Position numbers and translations under genes: made by a program. 64,000 bases of DNA, from positions 52,429 to 116,428 of the forward strand of contig JAFEBS010000008.1 of NCBI GenBank assembly GCA_018242525.1, given 5' to 3'. Below are positions 18,275-27,403 of the stretch, piece after piece. Each line of letters starts with the position of its first letter. The stretch's first letter is position 1. The DNA comes from Planctomycetota bacterium. Lineage in GTDB: Bacteria; Planctomycetota; Planctomycetia; Planctomycetales; Planctomycetaceae. Under the pieces are notes generated by a model. It was given only the letters and a program-made list of their open reading frames with translations, did no database searches and was not told the origin of the DNA.

Positions 18275-18984
18275 ACCATTCGCCGCGCATTCCCGGACTG
18301 TTCGTGACGGGGACGGATACCAACGTCGGCAAGACACACATCGCGTGTTTGATCGTGCGAGCGTTGCGCCGGGTTGGTCATCGAGTCGGCGCGTATAAAC
18401 CTGTCTGCTCGGGAGCGATCTTCCATTCAGGGCTCCCGCCTCGTTGGGAAGACATTGTCCGCCTGCAGGAGGCATTAGCAGGCGACTGGCCCGACGACTC
18501 AATTTGTCCACAGCGTTTTCTGGCTCCAGTGGCCCCGCCCCTGGCCGCGGCCGAAGAAGGACGGACGGTCAATCGGGAGTTGATGACTGGGGGGGCGGAA
18601 TGGTGGTTTTCCCGGTCGGATCTGCTGGTGGTGGAAGGAGCGGGCGGCCTGCTTTCCCCGCTGTCGGAATCTGACAATTCCGCCGATCTGGCGCGATCGT
18701 TCGGTTATCCACTGCTGATTGTGGGCCGCTGCGGATTGGGAACCATCAATCATTCGCTGCTGACGATCGAGGCCGCACGATCACGGGGATTGCCGCTGGC
18801 TGGCGTCGTGCTGAATCAAAGTCACGCCGGGGACGACTTGAGTCTGGCGGAATCCAATGCAACCGAAATCGAACAGCGGGGACAGGTTCGTGTTCTGGGG
18901 ATAACGAAACTGGGATCTCTCGACGGTTTGCATCGGCACGGAACTCCCGTCACAATTCCATGGTCCGATTTGGCGCGGTGTTGA
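18271..18984 (+). CDS. bioD: Dethiobiotin synthetase
   Basis: About 237 residues. The ATP-binding loop is GTDTNVGKTH near the N-terminus; VGAYKPVCSG (substrate Lys), VEGAGGLLSPL and the C-terminal VVLNQS are all BioD signatures. The enzyme closes the ureido ring of dethiobiotin from DAPA, CO2 and ATP. The start is probably TTG 18271, which overlaps the stop of the SAM hydrolase gene and has AAGGA 9 bases upstream; in-frame GTG 18253 is the alternative. No other biotin genes are in the window. Confidence 0.93.
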   Translation: MNHSPRIPGLFVTGTDTNVGKTHIACLIVRALRRVGHRVGAYKPVCSGAIFHSGLPPRWEDIVRLQEALAGDWPDDSICPQRFLAPVAPPLAAAEEGRTVNRELMTGGAEWWFSRSDLLVVEGAGGLLSPLSESDNSADLARSFGYPLLIVGRCGLGTINHSLLTIEAARSRGLPLAGVVLNQSHAGDDLSLAESNATEIEQRGQVRVLGITKLGSLDGLHRHGTPVTIPWSDLARC

Positions 18985-19037
18985 TCCTCCTGATCGTTGA
19001 TCCTGACTTGATCCTCATTTGACAGACAGGTACGTGT

Positions 19038-20591
19038 ATGACGACGGAAGTCAGTTGTGGGCATTGCCAGGGTCGGCTGCTCGTGGAAACGCTCGGAGTC
19101 GTCGTTGCCTGTCCACATTGTGGGACTCATCTGTCGATCCCGGCTCCCGAACCAGCGCCGGTGGCCTCTGCCCCGGTTGCCCCCGCGCCGATTCCAGCGC
19201 CATCGCCACTTGAGCCAGCACCTGTGCCTCCTGCTCCGGCCCCGGTCGAGCAGCTTCCTGTCGAGATTGCCGCGCAAGGTGTCGCACGCTTCGCGGCGGA
19301 TGTCAGTTCCGCGGCCGCCCTCCCTGTTCCTGTTTCCACAGCGGATGATTTGAATGCCGCGAGCGTGTTCAGCGGCCCCGAGGAGCATTCCGCGCATCTT
19401 GGCTGGCCCAGTGCCCCGAATCTGTTCCTCACTCCCGAACCGGCCTCATCCGTGTCCGACGCGACCGGTCCCATCGCGGCCCCCAACCCTCCCGCCGTCG
19501 CGGAACAATCGCCGCCGGTGGAAGCGGACACGCACACCGCGCCGTCATTCCAGTTCACCGCCGCCCCGGCCCCTGTGTTTGGCGCCGCGCCGACTGCCTC
19601 AGCGTCGACACCGCCACCGTTGACGTTCGGGGCAGCCCCCGTCCCGGCTCCAACCCCGGCTCCGTTCACGTTCGGAGCCGCTCCGGCTCCGGCGTCTGCC
19701 CCGGCCCCGGCTTCGGCTCAGGCTCCGGCTCCGGCGTTTACATTTGGTGCAGCTCCGCAACCGGCACTGAATTCCGGTCCTGCCCCAGTCTTGAAGGCGA
19801 GTACCGTCGCTGAAGATGCGGCCGGGTTTGCGGAAAATGAACTGCTGGCGCGACAGAAATTTCTGTTCATGATGCTGTGGATCGTCGGCAGTTACGCCAG
19901 CGCCATCACCATCGTTTTGGCCTATACCCTGCTCTTCAGCCGTACCAGCAATCTGGAAAGTCTGCCGGATCTTGTTCCTCCCAAGTCGAAGAACGGAGAT
20001 ATTACCTGGAACCACAATCCCCCCAAGAATAATCTGGCTCCTGGTCATGTGCTGTCATTGGGACAGTCGTGCCGATACGGGAACGTGAAAGTGACGCCGA
20101 TCAAGGTCACTCGCGGACCGGTGCAGTTTGAGCACTTCTCCGGCCAGGCGGGAATGGATCGCGGTCGTTCCGAACCGATCTTGAAATTGTGGGTGAAGTT
20201 CGAAAACGTCTCGCGCGATCAGACCTTTGCCCCGCTGGATTCGCATGTTCTTTTTACCCGTGATTCACGCAACCTGGGCCAGAACGTGCGGGCCAACAAC
20301 TATATCGCGCTCGTCGCGAATCGACTCAAGAACAAGGCCGATGCCTACAACTTTGATCTGTCGGTCGAAAGCGAATTTCGAATTGTGGGACAGGGTCTGG
20401 GCCGCGAACTGGGGCCGGGAGACAACCAGGAGACGTTCGTTCCATCCGATGAAGATGCCAGCAATCTGAATGGAGACCTGGTCTGGCGATTCCAGTTTCG
20501 CAAGGGATACAACCCGAAATCGATGCGCGGGGTGCTCACGCTGATCGATGTGCGGTTCAACAGCAAGGAGATCAGGGACGAAAGTGCCTGA
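19038..20591 (+). CDS. Zinc-ribbon, Ala/Pro-rich, single-span membrane protein
   Basis: A 517-residue protein. A short zinc ribbon opens it (C7-G-H-C10 and C25-P-H-C28). Residues about 35-255 are a low-complexity Ala/Pro linker that includes repeated FTFGAAP(A/V)PA units. One transmembrane helix lies near 275-300 (FLFMMLWIVGSYASAITIVL). The C-terminal 200 residues form a beta-rich domain (VKVTPIKVTRGPVQFEHF, LKLWVKFENVSRDQTFAPLDSHVLF) like those of planctomycete proteins with DUF4352-like folds. Domain order suggests the ribbon is cytoplasmic and the beta domain is outside. The stop TGA abuts the stop of the convergent ABC permease gene. Confidence 0.75.
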   Translation: MTTEVSCGHCQGRLLVETLGVVVACPHCGTHLSIPAPEPAPVASAPVAPAPIPAPSPLEPAPVPPAPAPVEQLPVEIAAQGVARFAADVSSAAALPVPVSTADDLNAASVFSGPEEHSAHLGWPSAPNLFLTPEPASSVSDATGPIAAPNPPAVAEQSPPVEADTHTAPSFQFTAAPAPVFGAAPTASASTPPPLTFGAAPVPAPTPAPFTFGAAPAPASAPAPASAQAPAPAFTFGAAPQPALNSGPAPVLKASTVAEDAAGFAENELLARQKFLFMMLWIVGSYASAITIVLAYTLLFSRTSNLESLPDLVPPKSKNGDITWNHNPPKNNLAPGHVLSLGQSCRYGNVKVTPIKVTRGPVQFEHFSGQAGMDRGRSEPILKLWVKFENVSRDQTFAPLDSHVLFTRDSRNLGQNVRANNYIALVANRLKNKADAYNFDLSVESEFRIVGQGLGRELGPGDNQETFVPSDEDASNLNGDLVWRFQFRKGYNPKSMRGVLTLIDVRFNSKEIRDESA

Positions 20592-21416
20592 TCAACTGCT
20601 GGCACTGCGATAATGTCGCAGCGACCAGTGAAACACGAACCGGGCCGCCAGGAAACTGGCGATCCCGGCCAGCAGCGTTAATCCAGAGAGCCAGCCTGGT
20701 TCCAGCGTCTTTCCCAGCAGAACTCGCGCGGGAACTGTGATCACCAGCAGGATCGGCAGTACGTACGAAAAGATAAACCGCAGGACCTCGCCCGTCGGCG
20801 ATCCACTATAAATGCTGCTGGGGTATCGGGCGAAGATTGTCACGTAAAACCAGAAATCCAGTAGCCCCTGGTTCCGACCAAAGAAAATGCTGGTCGCGGC
20901 CAGGCCGATCATCAGGCTGTAGAAAAACGTCACCGCGGCGACAATCAGCAGGAGATACATCAGGACGGCCAGTGGCTGAATCGGGCGGCCCACCTGCAGC
21001 ACCGAGTAAGCCAGCAAGCCGCCCGCAAACAGCAACTGAGAGATCATCGCCAATTCCAGCTTTTCCAGCGAGACCAGGAATTGAGTATCGATCGGTTTGA
21101 GCAACGCGAAGTCCAAATCGCCCGTCCGAATCAGCTCACTGAACCGGGCGCAATTGGGCATGAAGAACGCCTCCACGATGGAATTCACCAGCATCCCGGT
21201 GGCCATGAATCCAAAGTATTCCGCACGACTCCAGTCATTGATCTGTGGAACCTGGCGATAAATCAGGTCGAACAGCAGGATCTGCACGCCAAACCAGAAA
21301 CCGCGCGTGACGAGCGTGATCATGAAGTTGCTGCGAAATGACGTTTCTCGGACGATCGCATTTCGAAAGAACGTCCCAAACACCCGGCGATATTGGTGGA
21401 ATGTGGCCAGTCTCAC
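20592..21416 (-). CDS. ABC-2 type transporter permease
   Basis: A 274-residue polytopic protein with six hydrophobic segments. The N-terminus [25 protein letters not shown], the loop [20 protein letters not shown] and the ending [25 protein letters not shown] are typical of the DUF990/ABC2_membrane_6 permeases. It needs an ABC ATPase and usually a second permease, neither in the window. The start appears to be GTG 21416. It lies 26 bp downstream of the coiled-coil gene, which follows purM, so the three are probably cotranscribed. Confidence 0.88.
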   Translation of the reverse strand: MRLATFHQYRRVFGTFFRNAIVRETSFRSNFMITLVTRGFWFGVQILLFDLIYRQVPQINDWSRAEYFGFMATGMLVNSIVEAFFMPNCARFSELIRTGDLDFALLKPIDTQFLVSLEKLELAMISQLLFAGGLLAYSVLQVGRPIQPLAVLMYLLLIVAAVTFFYSLMIGLAATSIFFGRNQGLLDFWFYVTIFARYPSSIYSGSPTGEVLRFIFSYVLPILLVITVPARVLLGKTLEPGWLSGLTLLAGIASFLAARFVFHWSLRHYRSASS

Positions 21417-21442
21417 GTTTCAATCTTCACGAACAGGAAATG

Positions 21443-21766
21443 TCACTCGGGCGCGGGTGAAGGAGCCGAATCGCCCGTGGCCTCGTCAGTGGTGGCCACC
21501 GGCTCCACGGCAGGATGGACGCCGTGTCCGTCGGAAACGGGAGTCGGCGGAACCAGACTTGCGGCCAGGGCTGTGGCAATTTCTTCCGCCGTGGCAATCT
21601 GCCGCGAAATCAACAGCCGCGTCAGCACCATCAATCGACTGCGAACTTCCTTGTTCTCGGTTTCCAGTTCCTTGATCCGGGCTTCCAGGCTGGTATTCAG
21701 GCGCGCCTGGTCGTCGCGAATCCGATTGACCCGATGGCTGAGTTCTTCGATCAGGAAGTTCGACAT
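21443..21766 (-). CDS. Small coiled-coil protein
   Basis: A 107-residue protein with a heptad-like coiled coil over about residues 8-55 (IEELSHRVNRIRDDQARLNTS continuing with ELETENKEVRSRL), a short helical part and an acidic Pro/Ala tail from about 72. ATG 21766 is 13 bp after the purM stop and 26 bp before the permease gene. No family recognised; the tight spacing supports it as real. Confidence 0.65.
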   Translation of the reverse strand: MSNFLIEELSHRVNRIRDDQARLNTSLEARIKELETENKEVRSRLMVLTRLLISRQIATAEEIATALAASLVPPTPVSDGHGVHPAVEPVATTDEATGDSAPSPAPE

Positions 21767-21779
21767 GCCGCTCTCGCTC

Positions 21780-22844
21780 TCAATTCACGTACTCGACTCC
21801 GCGGGATCCAGATTGCATTTCGCCAATGACCCAATTCGGGCTCCCGGCACGCTGCAGGTCCGACTGGATGGCGCTGGCAAATTGCGGGCGAACGATCAGC
21901 GTGAAACCAATCCCCATGTTGAACACGTGGAACATCTCTTCGCGTTCGATCCCACCCAGCCCCTGCAACCACGTAAACGCGGGCGGAACCTGCCACGTCG
22001 ACCGATCAATGATCAGTCGACAATCGTCTGGAAGCAGGCGTTCAATATTGTCCTTCAGTCCACCACCGGTGATATGTGCCAACCCGGAAATGGCTGAGTT
22101 GGGTCGGTGGGATTTCAGGATCGATTGAATCAGCTTCGGATACAGGCGGGTCGGTTCGAGCAAGACGTCGCCGACAGTGCGTCCCAGTTCCGGCACCTGT
22201 TGATCCACCTTGAATCCTGCGATCTCGAAAACCACGCGTCGGATCAGGCTGTACCCATTGGAATGAAACCCGCTCGACGGAACTCCGATCACCACGTCCC
22301 CCGGGCGAATGGACTTGCCATCGATCAATTGATTTCGTTCGGCGATGCCGACGCAGAAGCCCGCCATGTCGAAATCGGCCCCCGAGTAGATGTCCGGCAT
22401 GATGGCCGTTTCGCCACCCAGCAGTGCGGCACCGCATTCGACGCAACCGTCACTGACTCCCTTGACCAGCGCGGCGATCAGATCCGGGTTGTCCTTGCCC
22501 AGCGCCAGGTAATCCAGGAACAGCAGCGGTTCTGCTCCCAGGCAAAGCACATCATTGACCGACATCGCCACCAGGTCGATTCCCACGGTGTCAAACCGTC
22601 CGACCAGCTGGGCCACTTTCAACTTTGTGCCGACCCCGTCCGTTCCAGAGACGAGCACTGGGTCGTCGTAGCTGGCGACACCGGGGCGGCTGCTGTGATT
22701 CAGTCGAAACAAACCCGCGAAGGCATCGGCCAGCGGCAGAACCCTGGGAGTAAACGTGCGCTGCATCAAGTTGGGCAGACGGCGCATCGCTTCGTCATAA
22801 AGTTCCAGATCGACACCGGCAGACTTATAGGTCACATTCGACAT
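21780..22844 (-). CDS. purM: Phosphoribosylformylglycinamidine cyclo-ligase (AIR synthetase)
   Basis: A 354-residue PurM, close to the usual 345. Signatures: [11 protein letters not shown] at the start, [19 protein letters not shown] (ATP/substrate binding), [25 protein letters not shown]-type strand, [19 protein letters not shown] and [12 protein letters not shown]. It makes AIR from FGAM in purine synthesis. The frame is open far upstream, but ATG 22844 is the canonical start; the upstream extension runs through a dispersed palindrome. Confidence 0.96.
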   Translation of the reverse strand: [354 protein letters not shown]

Positions 22845-22972
22845 GGGGAGAATCTTCGTCGCGATGGAGGGACAATCGAGCCAGCAAAGGCGGCGGGCCA
22901 GTGGCTGCTGCGGATGATACCGCTGGGTGCCCAGAATGTCATTCCGCGCCGGTATCCGCCGGGAACAGTTCC

Positions 22973-23064
22973 AGGTGAGCCGGGTGCCGTCAGGCGCCGG
23001 ACGAGCGGCATCGAACGCGAAAGATGTCCGGGCCTGACGGCACATGACGGCACCCGGCTCACCT
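22973..23064. repeat. Palindromic repeat (family C)
   Basis: The 20-bp arms AGGTGAGCCGGGTGCCGTCA (22973-22992) and their exact reverse complement (23045-23064) enclose a 52-base loop that contains GTCAGGC/GCCTGAC inner arms. It lies in the divergent gap between purM and the YkgJ-type gene. Confidence 0.8.
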
Positions 23065-23141
23065 GTTTCTCTGCACGGCTGACGATTCCTGCTAAAATCG
23101 CGTCCGAGATTTTCGGGACCAAGATCGACGAGGGACAAAAA

Positions 23142-23558
23142 ATGGATGAAAGCCCCTGGTACGCCGACGGGTTGCGATTCACCTGTACTCAGTGCGGTGA
23201 CTGTTGTTCCGGGGGGCCTGGCTTCGTCTGGGTGACGGACGACGAGATCCGCAGGATCGCAGAATTTGCCGGACTTAGTTTGGGCGAGATGCGAATCCAT
23301 CATCTTCGATACGTGGGAGGACGGATTTCACTGCGTGAATTTCCGAATGGAGACTGTACCTTTTTGGATGGAAAGACCAGAAAGTGCTCTGTCTATCCAG
23401 TCCGACCGGACCAATGTCAGACCTGGCCGTTCTGGAAATCGAATTTAATCAGCGAGGAAACCTGGCGGGAAACCCAGGCGAGCTGCCCGGGCGCGGGGCA
23501 CGGAAAACTCTACGATCTGCAGCAAATCCAGACTCAGTCCAATGTTGTGGACATTTGA
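23142..23558 (+). CDS. YkgJ-family cysteine-cluster protein
   Basis: A 138-residue protein with the Cys signature of the YkgJ (UPF0153) family: FTCTQCGDCCSGG near residue 15, GDCTFL and KCSVYPVRPDQCQTWPFW in the middle, and ASCPG near the end. The eight or so cysteines probably bind zinc or an Fe-S cluster. ATG 23142 follows AGGGA by 6 bases. The molecular role of the family is not settled. Confidence 0.9.
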   Translation: MDESPWYADGLRFTCTQCGDCCSGGPGFVWVTDDEIRRIAEFAGLSLGEMRIHHLRYVGGRISLREFPNGDCTFLDGKTRKCSVYPVRPDQCQTWPFWKSNLISEETWRETQASCPGAGHGKLYDLQQIQTQSNVVDI

Positions 23559-23870
23559 CGGCGATGCTCATCGTGCTCGGATGGATGCGAAGATGTGCAT
23601 TACGTCAAGTTTTCCGAATGGGCAGGATTTACTGAAGGTTTTGGTTGTGACGTGCCGATATCCCCTGTGGCGGACATTCTGTTCGCGTTTGGGTGTGTGT
23701 ATGGAAACAGGGTGTGGAAGAATCCACCGATGGGTTCCAGACAAACGGAATCAGGAATTGCGACGAACGACTTGACATTAACTCTTTTTTGGGAATACAG
23801 TTGAGTCTCTCTGTGATCACAGAACTCTGTCGAAGGTTTGAATTTCGACTCAGATCGGGGGGCTCCATCC
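23559..23870. other. Leader region upstream of the HU gene
   Basis: A 312-bp gap without a supported gene. Its last part holds the promoter given at 23772-23799; the start of the gap shows nothing I can name. Confidence 0.5.
23772..23799 (+). promoter_or_regulatory. Promoter of the HU-like gene
   Basis: A perfect -35 TTGACA (23772-23777) is followed after 16 bases by AATACA (23794-23799). The spacer is T-rich. It predicts a leader of about 65 bases before GTG 23871. Confidence 0.5.
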
Positions 23871-24266
23871 GTGACCAAGAAAGAAATCGTAAAAGACATT
23901 TCCGAAGCGATTGGGCTGACGCAGCTCAAGACAAAGGAGATCGTCCAAAAGACGTTTGACGCCATCGTGAAGACGTTGGTCGAAGATGGTCGCATTGAAC
24001 TGCGGAATTTTGGTGTGTTTGAAGTTAAGAAACGGGCTGCTCGTAAAGCACGCAATCCTCGTACTGGCGATAAGGTGTTTGTGCCAGAGAAGTTTGTGGT
24101 GACTTTCAAGCCCGGTAAGGAAATGGAAGAGAAGGTCCGGCAGATGGAAGAAGCTGCAGCGCGAGCCGCAGCCGTCACAGAACCGACCGCTGGCGAATCA
24201 CCAGTAGTCAGTCCTGTGACAGTCACCGAGGACGTGCCGAGCGCACCGACTGGTGAGCAATCCTGA
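23871..24266 (+). CDS. HU/IHF-family DNA-binding protein with C-terminal tail
   Basis: A 131-residue protein. Residues 1-90 are a complete HU fold: [48 protein letters not shown] (the DNA-binding arm) and [15 protein letters not shown] proteins bend and compact DNA as dimers. Unlike ordinary HU it carries a 40-residue Ala/Pro/Thr/Glu-rich tail. GTG 23871 matches the canonical M-T-K-K-E start; TTG 23838 is possible. Confidence 0.93.
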   Translation: MTKKEIVKDISEAIGLTQLKTKEIVQKTFDAIVKTLVEDGRIELRNFGVFEVKKRAARKARNPRTGDKVFVPEKFVVTFKPGKEMEEKVRQMEEAAARAAAVTEPTAGESPVVSPVTVTEDVPSAPTGEQS

Positions 24267-24349
24267 GACAGCCGGTCCAACGATTCCGTCGATACGAAGT
24301 TTTCCGGATTTGGGCGGATCTGCAACCAGTCGTTGGCATGGAGGCCATC

Positions 24350-24571
24350 ATGCGGAATCGGTTTTACGTCGGGGCGTTTCTGTTGCTGAGCTGCCTTACG
24401 CAGCTTGGTTGTATCATTCCGATTTACTCGTCCTCGCCCGACGCGCGCGCCCGGCAATTGATCTTCACATCGGAGAACTACCGCCATATCAACGACATCT
24501 GGGAGCGAATCTGGATGCTGGATATGCCGGACGTCATGACTCCGTACCGCACACATGGCGGTATCATCTAG
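24350..24571 (+). CDS. Small lipoprotein
   Basis: A 73-residue protein with a lipoprotein signal (LSCLTQLGC) and about 50 mature residues containing ENYRHINDIWERIWMLDMPD. ATG 24350 has GGAGG 6 bases upstream, a better start than ATG 24338. I recall similar short planctomycete lipoproteins but know no function. Confidence 0.75.
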   Translation: MRNRFYVGAFLLLSCLTQLGCIIPIYSSSPDARARQLIFTSENYRHINDIWERIWMLDMPDVMTPYRTHGGII

Positions 24572-24721
24572 TCGACGTAGTCCCGCAGTTGCTGGTGTCG
24601 TTGTCGGTTGGGTTGACCACCGATACGATGAAGCTACGACTGCGCGGACTGTCACGCCAAGCCAGCGGGGCTGCGAACGGACCATTGATTCCCGGGCGGT
24701 TGTTCGTGAAAGATCCGCCCT

Positions 24722-25669
24722 GTGCCATGCCTTGATGTTACGCTCAATCGTCTGCGACTGAAAAACCCGATCCTTGTGGCATCGGGAACGTTTGGTTACG
24801 CCCGCGAAATGGTGGCGTATGCCGATTTCGCCAAACTGGGCGGAATCATCCCCAAGACCGTGACGCCTCTGCCGCGTCCGGGCAATCCACCTCCACGAAC
24901 CGTGGAAACCTCTTCCGGATTGCTCAATTCCATCGGCCTCGACAACGATGGTCTGGATGCGTTCATCGCCAAACATCTGCAGGCGCTGTTGGGGATGGGA
25001 ACATCCATCATTGCCAACATCGCGGGGAAGAACACGGCCGAGTTCGTTGAGATGGCCCAAAAGCTGGATGCTTTTCCCCAACTGGCCGCCCTGGAACTGA
25101 ATATCTCCTGCCCGAACGTCAGTGGCGGCGTCGACTACGGAACGAATCCCTCGATGACTGCCGAGGTTGTTTCCGCGGTTCGCCAGGCCTGTCATCTGCC
25201 GATCATCGCGAAGCTGACCCCCAACGTGACCAGCGTCGTCGAAATTGCCCGCGCCGCCAGCGATGCGGGGGCCGATGCGCTGTCGCTCATCAACACGTTT
25301 CAGGGATTGGCGGTCAATTGGCGCAAGCGCAAGCCGATCCTGGGGAACGGCATTGGCGGATTGAGCGGGCCGGCGATCAAGCCACTGGCACTGCGGATCG
25401 TCTGGCAGGTGGCGCAAGCGGTGAAGACGCCGATCATCGGCATCGGGGGTATTCAGTCGATCGATGATGTGATGGAATTTCTGGTCTGCGGTGCCACTGC
25501 AGTACAGATCGGGACCGCCAACTTCTATAATCCGACACTCGCCACGAATCTCGTCGAGCAACTCGGTTCGATCCTGGAGCAGGAAGGGGTTGAGTCGGTC
25601 CGCGAGTTGGTGGGGACGATCCAGCCGTCCACCGTCGCTCAGATGGCCGCCGCCCAGGCTGGACGTTAA
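24722..25669 (+). CDS. pyrD: Dihydroorotate dehydrogenase (class 1B-like)
   Basis: A 315-residue FMN enzyme oxidising dihydroorotate to orotate. It starts [23 protein letters not shown] and has [13 protein letters not shown] with the catalytic Cys of class 1 enzymes, [22 protein letters not shown] and [10 protein letters not shown] with the [13 protein letters not shown] phosphate-binding end. Class 1B partners with PyrK, which is not nearby. The start is GTG 24722. It is 47 bp upstream of trpS. Confidence 0.94.
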   Translation: MPCLDVTLNRLRLKNPILVASGTFGYAREMVAYADFAKLGGIIPKTVTPLPRPGNPPPRTVETSSGLLNSIGLDNDGLDAFIAKHLQALLGMGTSIIANIAGKNTAEFVEMAQKLDAFPQLAALELNISCPNVSGGVDYGTNPSMTAEVVSAVRQACHLPIIAKLTPNVTSVVEIARAASDAGADALSLINTFQGLAVNWRKRKPILGNGIGGLSGPAIKPLALRIVWQVAQAVKTPIIGIGGIQSIDDVMEFLVCGATAVQIGTANFYNPTLATNLVEQLGSILEQEGVESVRELVGTIQPSTVAQMAAAQAGR

Positions 25670-25716
25670 CGACATTTCAGACATCCATCGTTCAACTCTT
25701 GGTTTTCGGGTGACAA

Positions 25717-26694
25717 ATGCGAGTTCTTTCCGGCATCCAGCCGACCGGTCGATTTCACTGGGGTAACTATTTCGGGGCCATCCAGCAGTACATCGCGTTG
25801 CAGACGAATGAACAGGCATTCTACTTCATCGCGGATCTGCACGCCCTGACCAGTGTCCGCGACCGCAAGGCCCTGCAGGACAATACCTGGAACGCGGCGA
25901 TCGATCTGCTCGCCCTGGGTCTGAATCCGGAGCACGCGGCGCTCTTCCGACAATCGGACGTCCCCGAAGTGACCGAATTGATGTGGTTGTTGATGACCGT
26001 CACCCAGTTCAGCCTGCTGGAGAAATGCCATTCGTACAAGGACAAAATCGCCAAGGGAATTGCCGCCGATGCGGGTCTGTTTACGTATCCGGTCCTGATG
26101 GCGGCCGACATCCTGCTGTACGACAGCGACGTCGTCCCGGTCGGTGCCGACCAGATCCAGCACCTGGAAGTGACCCGCGATATTGCTCAACGGTTCAACA
26201 GCATCTACGGCGGCGAGCATCTGCACCTGCCCACCGCCCGGGTGTTGGAAGAGGGAGCGAAGGTCGTTGGGACCGACGGCGAAAAGATGTCCAAGAGCTA
26301 CGGCAACACGATCGAGATCTTCGAGGCGGACAAGCCGCTGCGCAAGAAGATCATGTCGATCAAGACCGACAGTACACCCATGGAAGCTCCGAAGAACCCG
26401 GAGACCTGTTCGGTCTACACCCTGTTCAAGCTGTTCGCCACGCCGGACCAGCAGGCCGCGCTCGCGGACCGTTACCGCGCCGGTGGCATGGGCTACGGCG
26501 AAGCGAAACAGGCGGTGTACGATGCCGCGATGGCGTACTTCGCCCCGGCCCGAACCCGCCGTGCTGAACTGGTTGCTGATCCCGGTTACGTCGAAGAGGT
26601 GTTACAGGCGGGTGCCAGAAAAGCGAGAGCCAAGGGCCAGGAAGTCCTGCAGCGAGTCCGCAGGGCCTGCGGAATCGGTTGCTCGGCCGGGTGA
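25717..26694 (+). CDS. trpS: Tryptophanyl-tRNA synthetase
   Basis: A 325-residue class I synthetase. The HIGH-type motif is [26 protein letters not shown] binds substrate, and the KMSKS loop is [10 protein letters not shown]. The start ATG 25717 begins [11 protein letters not shown] as expected. It probably follows pyrD in one transcript. Confidence 0.96.
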   Translation: MRVLSGIQPTGRFHWGNYFGAIQQYIALQTNEQAFYFIADLHALTSVRDRKALQDNTWNAAIDLLALGLNPEHAALFRQSDVPEVTELMWLLMTVTQFSLLEKCHSYKDKIAKGIAADAGLFTYPVLMAADILLYDSDVVPVGADQIQHLEVTRDIAQRFNSIYGGEHLHLPTARVLEEGAKVVGTDGEKMSKSYGNTIEIFEADKPLRKKIMSIKTDSTPMEAPKNPETCSVYTLFKLFATPDQQAALADRYRAGGMGYGEAKQAVYDAAMAYFAPARTRRAELVADPGYVEEVLQAGARKARAKGQEVLQRVRRACGIGCSAG

Positions 26695-26776
26695 GAAAGC
26701 TCTCAGGCGTCCGGCAAAATCGCTACAATCCGCCTGATCGCATCGAAGAATACCTTCACAGACTCTTCGCTTTCCG

Positions 26777-26805
26777 GGAACTTTGGGCCGGAGTGGTTCG
26801 TCTGA
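26777..26805 (+). promoter_or_regulatory. Sigma-E-like promoter directly before the ECF sigma gene
   Basis: GGAACTT (26777-26783) and TCTGA (26801-26805), 17 bases apart, match the two halves of the Enterobacterial sigma-E promoter. The predicted start of transcription (about 26811-26813) coincides with the GTG start codon at 26812. Motif transfer across phyla is inference. Confidence 0.45.
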
Positions 26806-26811
26806 GATTCG

Positions 26812-27396
26812 GTGATCGTGAACGCAACATCCGACGAAACCCTGATTCATCAATGTCTGGCTGGTCGGCGCGAAGCCTTCGGGCAACTCGTCGAGCGGTA
26901 CCAGCATCGTTTGTATCATGGTTTGCTGCATGTATTAGGGTCGGCGGAGGATGCTCAGGACATCGCACAAGAGGCGTTCGTCAGTGCCTTCGAGAAGCTG
27001 TCGAGCTTCAAGGGACAGGCGGCGTTTTATTCGTGGTTGTTCCGGATTGCCCTGAATGCATCGGTCAGTGCCAGGCGAAAGACGCGACGTATGTCGGTTT
27101 CCGTCGAAACACGGCGCGAAGAAAATGGACTTGAGCCGAGCGACGAAAATCCGTCTACCGAACCGTCTTATGCGATGGATGTGGCGGATCGCCAGCGTCT
27201 GGTTCGCCAGGCTCTGGCGGAACTGTCCGAGGAATTTCGCACCGCGTTGGTGCTGAAGGAAATGGATGGAATGAGTTACGAAGAAATCGCCGAGGTCGTG
27301 GAGGTTCCTCTGGGAACCGTCCGCAGTCGGATCCATCGGGCTCGTCTGGAGTTGCGAGCGAAATTGGCAACATTGTTGAAACCCGAACTGTTGTAA
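26812..27396 (+). CDS. ECF RNA polymerase sigma factor (sigma-E-like)
   Basis: A 194-residue ECF sigma factor. Region 2 spans about residues 8-85 (LVERYQHRLYHGLLHVLGSAEDAQDIAQEAF, then FYSWLFRIALN) and region 4 about 130-185 (LAELSEEFRTALVLKEMDGMSY, EEIAEVVEVPLGTVRSRIHRARLEL). GTG 26812 is the likely start, with GTG 26818 in frame; neither has a Shine-Dalgarno sequence. A sigma-E-like promoter immediately upstream suggests autoregulation. The next gene encodes a likely anti-sigma protein. Confidence 0.94.
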   Translation: MIVNATSDETLIHQCLAGRREAFGQLVERYQHRLYHGLLHVLGSAEDAQDIAQEAFVSAFEKLSSFKGQAAFYSWLFRIALNASVSARRKTRRMSVSVETRREENGLEPSDENPSTEPSYAMDVADRQRLVRQALAELSEEFRTALVLKEMDGMSYEEIAEVVEVPLGTVRSRIHRARLELRAKLATLLKPELL

Positions 27397-27403
27397 TGCC
27401 TAA

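Noticed and set aside
19127..19669. Minus-strand frame rich in Gly and Ala
   Set aside because: It mirrors the Pro/Ala repeat region of the sense gene and has no start site.
22107..23141. N-terminal extension of the YkgJ-type gene
   Set aside because: The extended frame is antisense to purM and crosses a palindrome; ATG 23142 has a good ribosome binding site and the family start.
23600..25819. Long open frame of 739 codons on the minus strand
   Set aside because: It is antisense to HU, a lipoprotein gene and pyrD, all strongly supported, and its composition is not protein-like.
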